Of a DNA stretch of 64,000 nucleotides, positions 50,295-58,193 are shown piece by piece. The notes under the pieces were generated by a model. It was not told where the DNA came from, made no database searches, and saw only the letters and a program-made list of their open reading frames with translations. The position numbers and the translations under genes are program-made. Source of the DNA: Chromobacterium paludis (GTDB taxonomy: Bacteria; Pseudomonadota; Gammaproteobacteria; Burkholderiales; Chromobacteriaceae); NCBI RefSeq assembly GCF_008275125.1, contig NZ_CP043473.1, positions 2,914,001 to 2,978,000 on the forward strand, read 5' to 3'. Each line of letters opens with the position of its first letter. The first letter of the stretch is position 1.

Positions 50295-51393
50295 GGCGGT
50301 CTCAAACTCCAAGTGCAACACCCTGATAAGGTGTTGCCATGGCCTCACATTACCAACAACTTTGCGCTGAAGAGCGCGCCTGCATCATGCAGATGGCCGC
50401 ACAAGGTCAAAGCCTCCGCCAGATCGCTAGGCTGCTGCGGCGCGCGCCCAGCTCCATCAGCCGCGAGATTCGTCGTAATTCGATCAATCCCACCGCTTAC
50501 GACGCCGCCGCCGCCGGTCGTCAAGCTAGGCAGCGACAGCGCCTCCCTCGGCGTTCTCGCAAGCTCCTGCCGCACAACGCCGCCTTCCTGCTGGTGGCTG
50601 AACTCCTGCGCCAAGGCTGGTCTCCGCAACAGATCCAGGGCAGACTGCGTGAACATTATCCTGAAGATCCTGCCTACCACGTGTCACACGAAACCATCTA
50701 TGCCGCCATTTACGCCATGCCTCGCGGCGAGCTGCGCAAAGAACTGATTCGCTGCCTCCGCCAGGGCCAGGATGGCCGGCGCAAGCGCAGTCAAGGCGAG
50801 GATAGACGCGGCAAGCTGCCTGATATGGTCAGCATTCATGAGCGTCCGCCCGAGGCTGAAGATCGGTTGATCCCAGGCCATTGGGAGGCGGACTTGATCA
50901 AAGGGGCTGGCAATCGCTCGGCAGTGGCAACGCTGGTGGAGCGCAGCAGCCGGCTGGTGCTGTTGGCCAAAATGCCGGATGCGAGCGCGGCATCTGCGTT
51001 GGAGGCATTAACTCAGATGCTGAATCGAATACCGGAGCCCGCCTTGCGCAAAACGCTAACCTACGACCAAGGCAAAGAGATGAGCCGGCACAAAGAGCTG
51101 ACGGCGCGGACCGGCATTCAAGTCTACTTCGCCGATCCGCACAGCCCCTGGCAGCGTGGCAGCAATGAAAACGCCAACGGCTTGATCCGAGAGTATTTGC
51201 CCAAGGGAACAGACTTGTCGGTTCATAGCCAGGAAGAGCTGGATGCGATAGCGCACCGGCTCAACACCCGGCCTCGCGCAGTGCTGGGTTTCAAGATGCC
51301 GATCGAGGTGTTTGCTGAACACTTGGACGCTGTGATTGAATCACGACAGGCTGTTAAACATTAACCCTGTTGCACTTGGTTCTTGAAACCGCC
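50295..51393 (+). mobile_element. IS30-family insertion sequence, 1099 bp, intact
   Basis: Ends GGCGGTCTCAAACTCCAAGT and, inverted at the right, GGCGGTTTCAAGAACCAAGT, both running into GCAACA; about 22 of 26 positions match. A 3-bp CCG target duplication flanks it (50292-50294 and 51394-51396), normal for IS30. The transposase frame is complete. The alpA reading frame closes perfectly when it is removed, which fixes the boundaries. Confidence 0.9.
50339..51364 (+). CDS. IS30-family transposase
   Basis: 341 residues. An N-terminal HTH_38 domain (MASHYQQLCAEERACIMQ, SLRQIARLLRRAPSSISREI), then an integrase core with DDE residues in GHWEADLIKG, TYDQGKEM and SNENANGLIREYLPKG. No frameshift or stop was seen, so it is probably active. 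It lies within the inverted repeats at 50295 and 51393. Confidence 0.95.
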   Translation: MASHYQQLCAEERACIMQMAAQGQSLRQIARLLRRAPSSISREIRRNSINPTAYDAAAAGRQARQRQRLPRRSRKLLPHNAAFLLVAELLRQGWSPQQIQGRLREHYPEDPAYHVSHETIYAAIYAMPRGELRKELIRCLRQGQDGRRKRSQGEDRRGKLPDMVSIHERPPEAEDRLIPGHWEADLIKGAGNRSAVATLVERSSRLVLLAKMPDASAASALEALTQMLNRIPEPALRKTLTYDQGKEMSRHKELTARTGIQVYFADPHSPWQRGSNENANGLIREYLPKGTDLSVHSQEELDAIAHRLNTRPRAVLGFKMPIEVFAEHLDAVIESRQAVKH

Positions 51394-51485
51394 CCGTAAA
51401 TTCGGTGGCGTTACCCTGTTTGATTTGTCAGAGCTAGAGCGCTGGGAAGCTCAGCGCAACACTCTGGCTGCATAAGGGGAGCGCC

Positions 51486-51770
51486 ATGGGAATCACTCAC
51501 ACCCTCCCGTTCTCCAATGTCGCAGACACAGCCGCAGAGGCGCAACGCATGCGCCTGCTCTACGCTCTACGTGATGGCCCTGTCACCACGATTGAAGCCC
51601 GCACCCTGTTAAACATCTTTCAGCCTGCTGCACGTGTGAAAGAATTGCGCGATAGGGGCTTCCAAATCATCACCGAGCGCATCCGCGTAACTGATGAGAG
51701 TGGCCGCAAGCATAGCGGTGTCGCCCGCTATGTCCTGCTCAGCGAGTGCTCGCAGGAGGAAGCCGCATGA
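51486..51770 (+). CDS. Winged-helix/HTH protein of phage type
   Basis: 94 residues. The body EAQRMRLLYALRDGPVTTIEARTLLNIFQPAARVKELRDRGFQIITERI is a winged-helix (HTH_39-like) domain often seen in prophage early regions; the target is unknown. The end of the gene contains GCAGGAGGA, the ribosome site of the next gene, and the genes overlap by four bases. Confidence 0.75.
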   Translation: MGITHTLPFSNVADTAAEAQRMRLLYALRDGPVTTIEARTLLNIFQPAARVKELRDRGFQIITERIRVTDESGRKHSGVARYVLLSECSQEEAA

Positions 51771-52459
51771 CCAAGCTTATTCAAGCCGATTTCAACGGCC
51801 AGGCGATGCAGTTCACCGCTGATGGCTGGTTTTGTGCGACTACTGCGGCAGCAAGGTACGGGAAGCGCCCGAATGACTGGCTTTCACTGCCTGAAACGGG
51901 AAAGTACCTGGAAGCACTCACGCGCAAATATGGGGAAATCCCCTTTTTCAAGACCAAGCGCGGGGGCGATACCGGAAAATCTGGTAACGCTCAAGGCACC
52001 TGGCTTCATCCGAAATTGGCCGTGCGCTTTGCTCAATGGCTGGATATGGACTTCGCCGTCTGGTGCGATGAGCAAATAGACGCCCTGATTCGTGGCCAGT
52101 CCGGGCCGGATGAGTGGGCCATGGCGCGCATTGAGGCCGGTTCTCGATACCGTGGCATGTGCGACATGCTGCACTTATCCCGGCTAGCACAAGGCAAAGA
52201 GACGAAGAGATACCACTACAGCAATGAGGCGCTGCTGATTAATCAGATACTGACGGGTAAACGCATAAAGCGCGACCGCAATAGCCTGAGCAAGATCGAG
52301 CTGCGCCTGCTGGACTTAATGGAGACAGAAAACACCCGGCTGATTGCCCTGCAAGTACCGTCTGACGAGCGCAAGATCAAGCTGACAGCCTTTTACCATC
52401 AGCAGCGCCAGCGCCTTGCTATCCCGGCCAATGATGTTGCGGGGAGGATTTCAGCATGA
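51767..52459 (+). CDS. KilA-N domain protein
   Basis: 230 residues. KilA-N DNA-binding domain in the first 110 residues (GWFCATTAAARYGKRPNDWL, GNAQGTWLHPKLAVRFAQWLDMDFAVWCDEQI). Found in phages and satellites as antirepressor-like or lytic-growth regulators. The C-terminal half (from about 120) is helical and not recognised. ATG 51767 follows GGAGGA and overlaps the preceding stop. Confidence 0.88.
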   Translation: MTKLIQADFNGQAMQFTADGWFCATTAAARYGKRPNDWLSLPETGKYLEALTRKYGEIPFFKTKRGGDTGKSGNAQGTWLHPKLAVRFAQWLDMDFAVWCDEQIDALIRGQSGPDEWAMARIEAGSRYRGMCDMLHLSRLAQGKETKRYHYSNEALLINQILTGKRIKRDRNSLSKIELRLLDLMETENTRLIALQVPSDERKIKLTAFYHQQRQRLAIPANDVAGRISA

Positions 52460-52914
52460 TGCCCCTTGCCACTCTATGCCCAGCGGGACATAATGGCCGT
52501 GCACTGCTCATCAGTGCCGGGATTAGCCTCTCGAACACAAAGGCGGATAGCCGCCATATGCGGCATTTTTTACGTCCGTTACACGCCATTGGTGCGTCCA
52601 TTTTCATGGCGGGCCTCGGCGGGAGCATCCTCGGATGCGCTGGTTCCTTTGTGCCAGTAAGGCTAATCCCGCCCTGCGCCTGCCACCCCCGATTAGCCTC
52701 GGCTGGTGGGCCTAAACCCACAAAGGAGGCAGTCACCATGCCTAGCATCGCCCTGCGCGCTCTCCGCGCCATCCGTCCCTTTTTCGCTGTTTCCATCGCA
52801 ACGACGCCCACCAGGGCCGAAGCCGCCGCGCTCGCTCGCTTGTTGGTTTCGCAAGGCCGCCGCGCCGTCATCCTGTCGGCCGCCCAAGGCTTCAACGTGT
52901 CGGAGGTGCGGTAA
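52456..52914 (+). CDS. Ash/Icd-like phage protein
   Basis: 152 residues. The layout resembles the Ash and Icd-like proteins of P4-type elements: a short N-terminus with SLSNTKADSRHMRHFLR, a middle stretch SFVPVRLIPPCACHPRLASAGG, then a C-terminal part ALRPFFAVSIATTPTRAEAAALARLL-like (written here in fragments). In coliphage P4 related genes affect host division or derepress prophage; function here is not shown. A second in-frame ATG at 52738 could give a 58-residue product from the C-terminal part. Overlaps its neighbours by a few bases at both ends. Confidence 0.5.
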   Translation: MMPLATLCPAGHNGRALLISAGISLSNTKADSRHMRHFLRPLHAIGASIFMAGLGGSILGCAGSFVPVRLIPPCACHPRLASAGGPKPTKEAVTMPSIALRALRAIRPFFAVSIATTPTRAEAAALARLLVSQGRRAVILSAAQGFNVSEVR

Positions 52915-53234
52915 TGGCCCAATACCTCGAAAACAGCCTCACACTCCTTGCTGACCATCATCAGGCATTCCAGCAGCGCACTGCAGACGCTGCGCTATGC
53001 GATCTTGCCGCCAGTCATGCGGAAATGCTGCAAGCCGATGTCGCTATAACCATCGCCATGCTTGGTGAACTGGTGTTGAACTATGGTGCGGCAGATACTG
53101 GCGAAGAGGTCACAGTCCTGCAGCACATGGGCCACGCTCTGCGTCTAATGGGCGAAGTGGCCCGTTTTGCAGAACTGGAAGGCGGCGTCATTGCTACCGC
53201 TCGCGCGCTGCCGACCAAAGGAGAACTAGCATGA
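52914..53234 (+). CDS. Hypothetical protein of the mobile element
   Basis: 106 residues, mostly helical, not recognised. Start MAQYLENSLTLLADHHQAFQ overlaps the stop of the previous gene (TAATGG) and the end overlaps the next ATG, so it is part of the tight early operon running from 51486. No signal peptide, no clear motif; four-codon Ala/Leu-rich helices dominate. Confidence 0.7.
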   Translation: MAQYLENSLTLLADHHQAFQQRTADAALCDLAASHAEMLQADVAITIAMLGELVLNYGAADTGEEVTVLQHMGHALRLMGEVARFAELEGGVIATARALPTKGELA

Positions 53235-53443
53235 GCCAAGACAAGCAGATCGTTGCCAGCATTTCACTGGTGAAGTACTCCGATGGAAGTTTTGAGTTTA
53301 CGAGATTCGGCGATGCGACCTCAATGATGGAGAAGATCGAAGCCGCTGAGGCTCGCATTGCGAAACGTCTTCCCGCAGAGGTCAGCCCGAAGACCAAACA
53401 CCATTCGAAACACGCCAGGAAAGTAGCTGTTTCAGCTGCATAA
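53231..53443 (+). CDS. Small basic hypothetical protein
   Basis: 70 residues. Starts MSQDKQIVASISLVKYSDGS and ends with a basic tail KTKHHSKHARKVAVSAA, suggesting nucleic-acid contact. Not recognised. Overlaps the preceding gene by four bases (ATGA). A hairpin (53484-53505) separates it from the primase gene. Confidence 0.6.
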   Translation: MSQDKQIVASISLVKYSDGSFEFTRFGDATSMMEKIEAAEARIAKRLPAEVSPKTKHHSKHARKVAVSAA

Positions 53444-53483
53444 ATACCAAGAAACAATCTGACGATGGGGCGGCCCTGACCCA

Positions 53484-53505
53484 CACCCGAGCACGTTCTC
53501 GGGTG
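53484..53505 (+). promoter_or_regulatory. Hairpin upstream of the primase gene
   Basis: CACCCGAG (53484-53491) pairs with CTCGGGTG (53498-53505), a perfect 8-bp stem with a 6-base loop, 30 bases before the primase start. No U-run, so it may regulate translation or partly end the upstream operon. Confidence 0.5.
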
Positions 53506-53535
53506 CGGGCCTCCTCACGTCTGCGAAAGGCATTC

Positions 53536-54555
53536 ATGCGATTTAACACCGACGAACTACGCCGGCAAACAGTGGGACGCTGGCCGGACATCCTGACCGC
53601 CATGGGCATCTCCGCCGAGGTGCTGGCCCGGCGCCGCAATCAGCCTTGCCCGGCCTGCGGCGGCACTGACAGATTTCAGTGGATCGACAAAGGCAGCGGC
53701 CGCTTTGTCTGCCGCGGCATCGACAACCAGGGCGGCGACGGCTTCGCGCTGGTGCAGCACTGGCTTGGCTGCGATTTCCTGGCTGCTGCGCGCGCCGTGG
53801 CGGGCGTGCTGGGCCTCGACAGCACCCAACCCCTGCCCGAACGGCCAACACCCGCCCAAACACCGGCAAAACGCCAAAAAGACCAGCGGGCCGCCATCGT
53901 CCGGCTGTGGCAAGAGGCCGAAGCCATCACCGCCGGCGACCCTGTGGCGCGCTACCTGGCCGGCCGTGGACTGGTGCTGGAGCCGTGCCCCGATGCGCTG
54001 CGCCATCATCCTGCCCTGCCCTATTGGGCTGAGGTCGCTGGCCGGCCGGTGCTGCTGGGCCACTTCCCGGCCATGCTGGGCGCTGTGTCGTCGCCATCCG
54101 GCGCGCTGGTGGCGCTGCATCGCACCTACCTGAACGACGCCGGCGGCAAGGCTGACATCCGCCACCCAACCAGCGGCGAAGCGCTCAAGGTCAAGAAGCT
54201 GATGGCCGGTCGCGAAGGCGACATGCGCGGCGCGGCGATCCGTCTGCAGCCGCCGGAGGATGGCCGGCTGGCGCTGGCCGAAGGCATCGAAACCGCGCTG
54301 GCCGTGGCCCTGGGCAGCCGCATGCCGTGCTGGGCGGCCGTGTCGGCCTGGGGAATGGCCAATGCCGCGATTCCTGACGCCGCTGGCGAGGTTTTCATCA
54401 TGGCCGACAACGACGCCAGCCAAACTGGCCAGAAGGCCGCAGAAGCGCTTGCGCGCCGCCTCGTGAGTGATGGCCGCGAAGTCCGCATTCTGACACCAAG
54501 CACGCCCGGCGCTGACTGGCTGGACGTGCTGACCGCAACAAGGAAGCCGCAATGA
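53536..54555 (+). CDS. P4-alpha-like primase (zinc ribbon plus TOPRIM)
   Basis: 339 residues. N-terminal primase zinc ribbon with CPACGGTDRF (C38, C41) and FVCRG (C59), but no obvious fourth cysteine where others have one (DNQGGDG follows), so zinc binding may be altered. A middle helical domain precedes a TOPRIM domain with the catalytic Glu in LAEGIETALAVALG and the acidic pair in IMADNDASQTG. It makes primers for replication of the element. The start overlaps none of its neighbours; its stop overlaps the helicase ATG. Confidence 0.85.
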   Translation: MRFNTDELRRQTVGRWPDILTAMGISAEVLARRRNQPCPACGGTDRFQWIDKGSGRFVCRGIDNQGGDGFALVQHWLGCDFLAAARAVAGVLGLDSTQPLPERPTPAQTPAKRQKDQRAAIVRLWQEAEAITAGDPVARYLAGRGLVLEPCPDALRHHPALPYWAEVAGRPVLLGHFPAMLGAVSSPSGALVALHRTYLNDAGGKADIRHPTSGEALKVKKLMAGREGDMRGAAIRLQPPEDGRLALAEGIETALAVALGSRMPCWAAVSAWGMANAAIPDAAGEVFIMADNDASQTGQKAAEALARRLVSDGREVRILTPSTPGADWLDVLTATRKPQ

Positions 54556-56330
54556 GCAAGAACGATCTGGAAGCCCTGCAAAATGCGCTGGAGGCGGACA
54601 AGTTCACGCTGCGCCCGCGCTATCAAGTCACCCACGACGCCGTGCAGTTCATCGACGTGAAGCGCAACGCGGAAACCGGCGAGCTGACCGAACTGCCGCC
54701 TGTCTCCCTCTGCGACCGCCTGGAGCTGATCGGCCGAGGCGAAGACGAAACCGGCCGCCAGTATCGCATTCTGTCCTGGCGCAGTCGTGGCAGCGGCACG
54801 CCTCGCCGCGTGGCCTTTCCGCTCCGCCTGGCGGGCGAGCGTGAAGGCTGGGCGATGCTGCGGGATGCTGGCCTGGCCATCTCCTCGCGCCGCGGCCTGC
54901 AAGAGCGGCTGGCGGAATACCTGCAAACCGATGGCGACAACACCTTGCACCGCGTCACCGAGCGCGGCGGCTGGCAGCATGGCGCCTACATCCTGCCGTC
55001 TGGCGAGGTGCTGGGGCAGTCCAAGCAGCCGGTTTTCTACAATGGCGACCTCAGCAGCGCCGAGGCGTACCAGGCCGCAGGCGACGTGGGCAGCTGGCGC
55101 GACAACGTGGCCCGCCTCGCTGCCGGCAACAGCCGCTGCATGCTGGCGCTGGGCTGCGCCTTTGCCGCGCCGCTGGCCAGCTTGGTGGATCTGGAATCAG
55201 GCGGCTTTCACCTGTTTGGCGACTCCGGCGACGGCAAAACCACCGTGGCGCGCATGGCCGGCTCAGTTTGGGGCCATCCTGACTTGCAGGTCTTGAATTG
55301 GGACGCCACCCCGCTGGCGCTGGCCAATAGCGCCGCCGCGCGCAATGACGGCCTGATGGTGCTGGACGAAGTCGGCCAGGGCAGCCCGGACGCCGTCAGC
55401 ATGGCCAGCTATCGCTTGTTCAACGGCATAGGCAAGGCGCAAGGCGCGAAGGAAGGCGGGAACCGGCAGATGCCGCGCTGGCGCGTGCTGGCGCTGTCCA
55501 CCGGAGAGCATCCACTTGGCCAGTTCCTCAGCGGCAACGGCAAGCGGGTGAAGGCGGGCCAGGAAACCCGCCTGGCAAGCATTCCTGCAGACGCTGGCGC
55601 CGGCTATGGCGCGTTCGAATGCCTGCATGAGCATGACACGCCCGGCCAGCTGGCGGAGGCGATCAAAGACGCCACCATTGCCCATCATGGGACCGCCGGC
55701 CGCGCGTTCATCGCGCATGTTGCCGCCCATCGCTGCGAGATCGCCGCACGACTGCGCGAAGCCATGGCGGCATGGCGTGATGCCTTGCCCGCCGGCGCTG
55801 TCGGCCAGGCCCGCCGCATTGCTGCCCGTTTCGCCGTCTTGGCGGTGGCGCTGGAGCTGGCGACAGAGTGCGGGCTGACTGGCTGGGCGGCTGGTGTGGG
55901 CCGCGAGGCCATGCGCCGCATCTCCCGCGAATGGCTGGCCATCAACGGCGCCGGCAAGCATGAGGACAAGGCCATTACCCGGCAGGCAGGCCACTTTCTG
56001 GACACTCACGGCCTGGCGCGCTTCATCGCGCTGCCGATTGCCGAGGAGCTGCCGCGCGTGCCCAACCTGGCCGGCTATCGCCGTTACACCACAGACGGCG
56101 AGCCGGAATATCTAGTTTTGCCGGCCGTGTTCGACGCGGAAGTGATCGCCGGCTTCGACCGGGACAAGGCGTGCAAGGCGCTGGCCGCCGCCGGCATGCT
56201 CCAATGCAAACCGGGCCACTTCACCAGCAAACAGCGCACCCCCAGCCACCCGAAAGGCGGGCGGTATTTCCTGATGCTGTCGGTGGACCTGGAGGCCGCC
56301 AACGAACCCGGCGACGAGCTGGCTGGCTGA
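54552..56330 (+). CDS. DUF927-family replicative helicase/ATPase
   Basis: 592 residues. The DUF927 domain holds Walker A GDSGDGKTT (about 222-230) and Walker B LMVLDEVGQ (about 265). This is the family that, with the adjoining primase, replaces the single alpha protein of phage P4 in many satellites and integrative elements. The preceding 200 residues are not assigned; the C-terminal 100 resemble a winged-helix DNA-binding region. It starts by overlapping the primase stop and is followed directly by the iteron region it probably recognises. Confidence 0.88.
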   Translation: MSKNDLEALQNALEADKFTLRPRYQVTHDAVQFIDVKRNAETGELTELPPVSLCDRLELIGRGEDETGRQYRILSWRSRGSGTPRRVAFPLRLAGEREGWAMLRDAGLAISSRRGLQERLAEYLQTDGDNTLHRVTERGGWQHGAYILPSGEVLGQSKQPVFYNGDLSSAEAYQAAGDVGSWRDNVARLAAGNSRCMLALGCAFAAPLASLVDLESGGFHLFGDSGDGKTTVARMAGSVWGHPDLQVLNWDATPLALANSAAARNDGLMVLDEVGQGSPDAVSMASYRLFNGIGKAQGAKEGGNRQMPRWRVLALSTGEHPLGQFLSGNGKRVKAGQETRLASIPADAGAGYGAFECLHEHDTPGQLAEAIKDATIAHHGTAGRAFIAHVAAHRCEIAARLREAMAAWRDALPAGAVGQARRIAARFAVLAVALELATECGLTGWAAGVGREAMRRISREWLAINGAGKHEDKAITRQAGHFLDTHGLARFIALPIAEELPRVPNLAGYRRYTTDGEPEYLVLPAVFDAEVIAGFDRDKACKALAAAGMLQCKPGHFTSKQRTPSHPKGGRYFLMLSVDLEAANEPGDELAG

Positions 56331-56407
56331 CTGCCTCATGCGCACGCCTGCAGGTTTCGCGACCAGTACGCGCAAGCGCGCGCACGTGTAGGCAGCGATG
56401 CAAACAG

Positions 56408-56646
56408 GCGGGAACGCGGGAACAAGCCCTCAAAAACCGCCTGCAAGCCTTGTCTGGCAAGGGTTTCACCTGTTCCCGCACCCCGCCAAAATGCGGGAAC
56501 AGCGCGGGAACAAGGCGGGAACACATCGCCAGCCAGGCGACAGCAGGCGGGAACAAAACACCCTAAGCGGGAACAGAGCGGGAACAACATATCCCTTTAT
56601 TTTCAATGTCTTGCAAGCCTTGTTCCCGCGTTCCCGCTGTTCCCGC
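56408..56646. repeat. Iteron cluster, probable replication origin of the element
   Basis: The 9-mer GCGGGAACA occurs perfectly at 56416, 56493, 56504, 56515, 56547, 56567 and 56578, and its complement TGTTCCCGC at 56471, 56621 and 56638; near copies at 56408 and 56629. Several are spaced exactly 11 bases. An AT-rich stretch (56586-56610) and TATATATACGCG near 56651 lie within or beside the cluster. Directly downstream of the primase-helicase genes. Confidence 0.75.
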
Positions 56647-56780
56647 ATGTTTTCGCTATATATACGCGATCCCAGGAGGCCAGCCCGGCCAGCGGCTGGC
56701 ATCACCACCAGTTCACCCCACCAGGCGCGGCCAGCATCGCGCCTCTTTTCTTGGAAATCCACATTCTGCTAAACTGCAAT

Positions 56781-56795
56781 TGTTATGTTATAACA
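56781..56795. promoter_or_regulatory. Zur-box-like palindrome before a small gene
   Basis: TGTTATGTTATAACA fits the neisserial Zur (zinc uptake regulator) consensus TGTTAT-N3-ATAACA and contains the perfect palindrome ATGTTATAACAT. It ends 13 bases before the small open frame at 56808, where a -10 would be expected. The zinc link is inferred only from the motif. Confidence 0.5.
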
Positions 56796-56807
56796 TTTCA
56801 CATAGCC

Positions 56808-56996
56808 ATGACCCAGACCCAAGACCGCACCGCCCACCTCACCGGCTTCCCCGGCTATTTCCAAGTCCAGCTGCAAGGCGATGCCTACCGCAAGGCCAAT
56901 GGCCAAGAGACGGGCCGCGCAGAACGGCACCACGCCGAAGCGCAAGCAAACCCCATGACGTGTTGTGAAATGTTGATCTTGCGGCCTACCGCGTAG
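56808..56996 (+). CDS. Small hypothetical protein, possibly truncated
   Basis: 62 residues. Begins MTQTQDRTAHLTGFPGYFQV; no recognised domain. The last third runs through the first copy of the 44-bp repeat (reading QANPMTCCEM), so the natural end may have been changed by the repeats. The gene sits between the iterons and the repeat array, with a Zur-like palindrome upstream. A weak candidate gene. Confidence 0.4.
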   Translation: MTQTQDRTAHLTGFPGYFQVQLQGDAYRKANGQETGRAERHHAEAQANPMTCCEMLILRPTA

Positions 56997-57391
56997 CCGG
57001 TGGCCGGATATCAACTGTTATCCTGCAGCCTCAAGCAAACCCCATGAGCGATCACGTTTTATCACGTCAGCACCTGGAGCAGACCCCGTGAAATGCTAGG
57101 AATTGCTAGGGTTTCGCGCAGGGAGCGACCGCACGAGGCTGATAAGAAATGATAAGGTTCGCGTGAAGCGAACCGCGCTGGTCTACTAGGAAATCATAAG
57201 GCGCGGGCGAAGCAGACCCCATGAAGGCTAGAGAAAACTTGAGTTGGCAAGGGGAAGCGAACCCCATGAGATGTTAGGAATTGTTAGCATTTTGGGCGAT
57301 GGCGTGGCGCGCGGGCGATGGTAAATGATGGTTTCCCACCGCGGCACAAGCAAAGCCCATGAGAGGCTGACAAAACCAGACATCAGGCAGC
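56944..57391. repeat. Degenerate 44-bp-period tandem repeat array
   Basis: Units begin GAAGCRAACCCCATGA. Clear copies: 56944, 57033, 57077, 57210, 57255 and 57348; decayed copies near 57123, 57165 and 57302. From 57033 the steps are about 44, 46, 43, 45, 45, 47 and 46. Behind each core lies an internal direct repeat such as TGCTAGGAATTGCTAGG or GATAAGAAATGATAAGG, then a GC-rich end. The period is not a multiple of three, so it is not coding. Confidence 0.75.
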
Positions 57392-57463
57392 CGGCGACGA
57401 ACCACCGACCGGTAAGCAAAAGTAAGCATTCAGCGCCGCCGGCGCCGATGCTATGCTGATCGA

Positions 57464-57796
57464 ATGTCGATCATCTTCATCATCTTCATCGTGCTGGGCA
57501 TCGTCGCCCAGCTGGTCCGGCCGCGCGACCGCATCGTCATCTACCGTGAACCGGACTATGTCGTGCCGCTGCAGCGCGGCCAGGACACGCCGGCGCGCGT
57601 GGCCGAGTCGCACTTCATCGCCATCAACGAGCACATCCAGCACGCGCAGGCCGCGACGCTGAAGTCCGTCCGCCAGTATCACGCCCTGAAGGCCCAAGCC
57701 ATCCTTGACCAACTCCGACAGGAAACGCAGCACATGCCCTTCAAGGTGGACGGAATCGACGCCGCGCAGACGGCCATCAATCACTTGATCGGCTGA
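57464..57796 (+). CDS. Small membrane-anchored protein, unknown
   Basis: 110 residues. One N-terminal membrane helix (MSIIFIIFIVLGIVAQLV), then a cytoplasmic helical region (ESHFIAINEHIQHAQAATLK, AILDQLRQETQHMPF). Not recognised. It interrupts the repeat field: clear NCCCCATGA-type copies occur on both sides. No ribosome site is obvious just before ATG 57464. Confidence 0.6.
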   Translation: MSIIFIIFIVLGIVAQLVRPRDRIVIYREPDYVVPLQRGQDTPARVAESHFIAINEHIQHAQAATLKSVRQYHALKAQAILDQLRQETQHMPFKVDGIDAAQTAINHLIG

Positions 57797-58052
57797 TTTG
57801 CGAAATCAACCCCATGAACGACTGCGAAAACAATCCCATGCAATGCTCAGATGTATGGGCGCCAGGGGATGCAAGTGCCGTTCGCGTGCGTTTGCGAAAA
57901 CCAACCCCATGAATGAGCCGCTGCAAGCCCTTTTTTGCCCGCGTGGTCGCGTGCGGCATTAACCCCATGCGATGTCAGACAATATCGAACCTGCCCGATT
58001 ATGACCGGCTCATCGAACCAGAACGCACCGACGACACGAGCACTCCGGTTTT

Positions 58053-58075
58053 CCGTGTACACACGGGTGTACCCA
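58053..58075 (+). promoter_or_regulatory. Integrase arm-type motifs, right
   Basis: CCGTGTACAC (58053-58062) and GGGTGTACCCA (58065-58075) share GTGTAC(CC) with the left arm repeats at 48101-48123. Confidence 0.45.
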
Positions 58076-58193
58076 TAAGAAAAACGCGAGTAGCAAGATC
58101 ATTGTCAGGCAAGGCTTACAGCCACTTACTCAATATTCAGATACAATCGAGTAAACTTTCACGCCGTGTCATGGCGTGTCAGCGAAACCACAA

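Larger units (their letters stand above)
50188..51475 (+). pseudogene. alpA: AlpA-family excisionase/regulator, split by an IS30-family element
   Basis: The 5' part (50188-50294) encodes MTVKYIRPSQVAQRYTVARS and onward to FPHPR; the 3' part (51397-51475) encodes KFGGVTLFDLSELERWEAQR and a stop. Removing the insertion and one CCG duplicate restores a 61-residue AlpA protein with its helix-turn-helix (QVAQRYTVARSTVYRWI) and the family FGGVTLFDLSELERWE end. AlpA proteins activate excision or integrase-linked genes. The insertion should inactivate it, which may lock the element in the chromosome. Confidence 0.88.

Noticed and set aside
56944..57391. CRISPR-like array (short repeats every 44 bp)
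   Set aside because: The core is only about 16 bp and varies, the intervals resemble one another instead of being unique spacers, and no cas genes are present.
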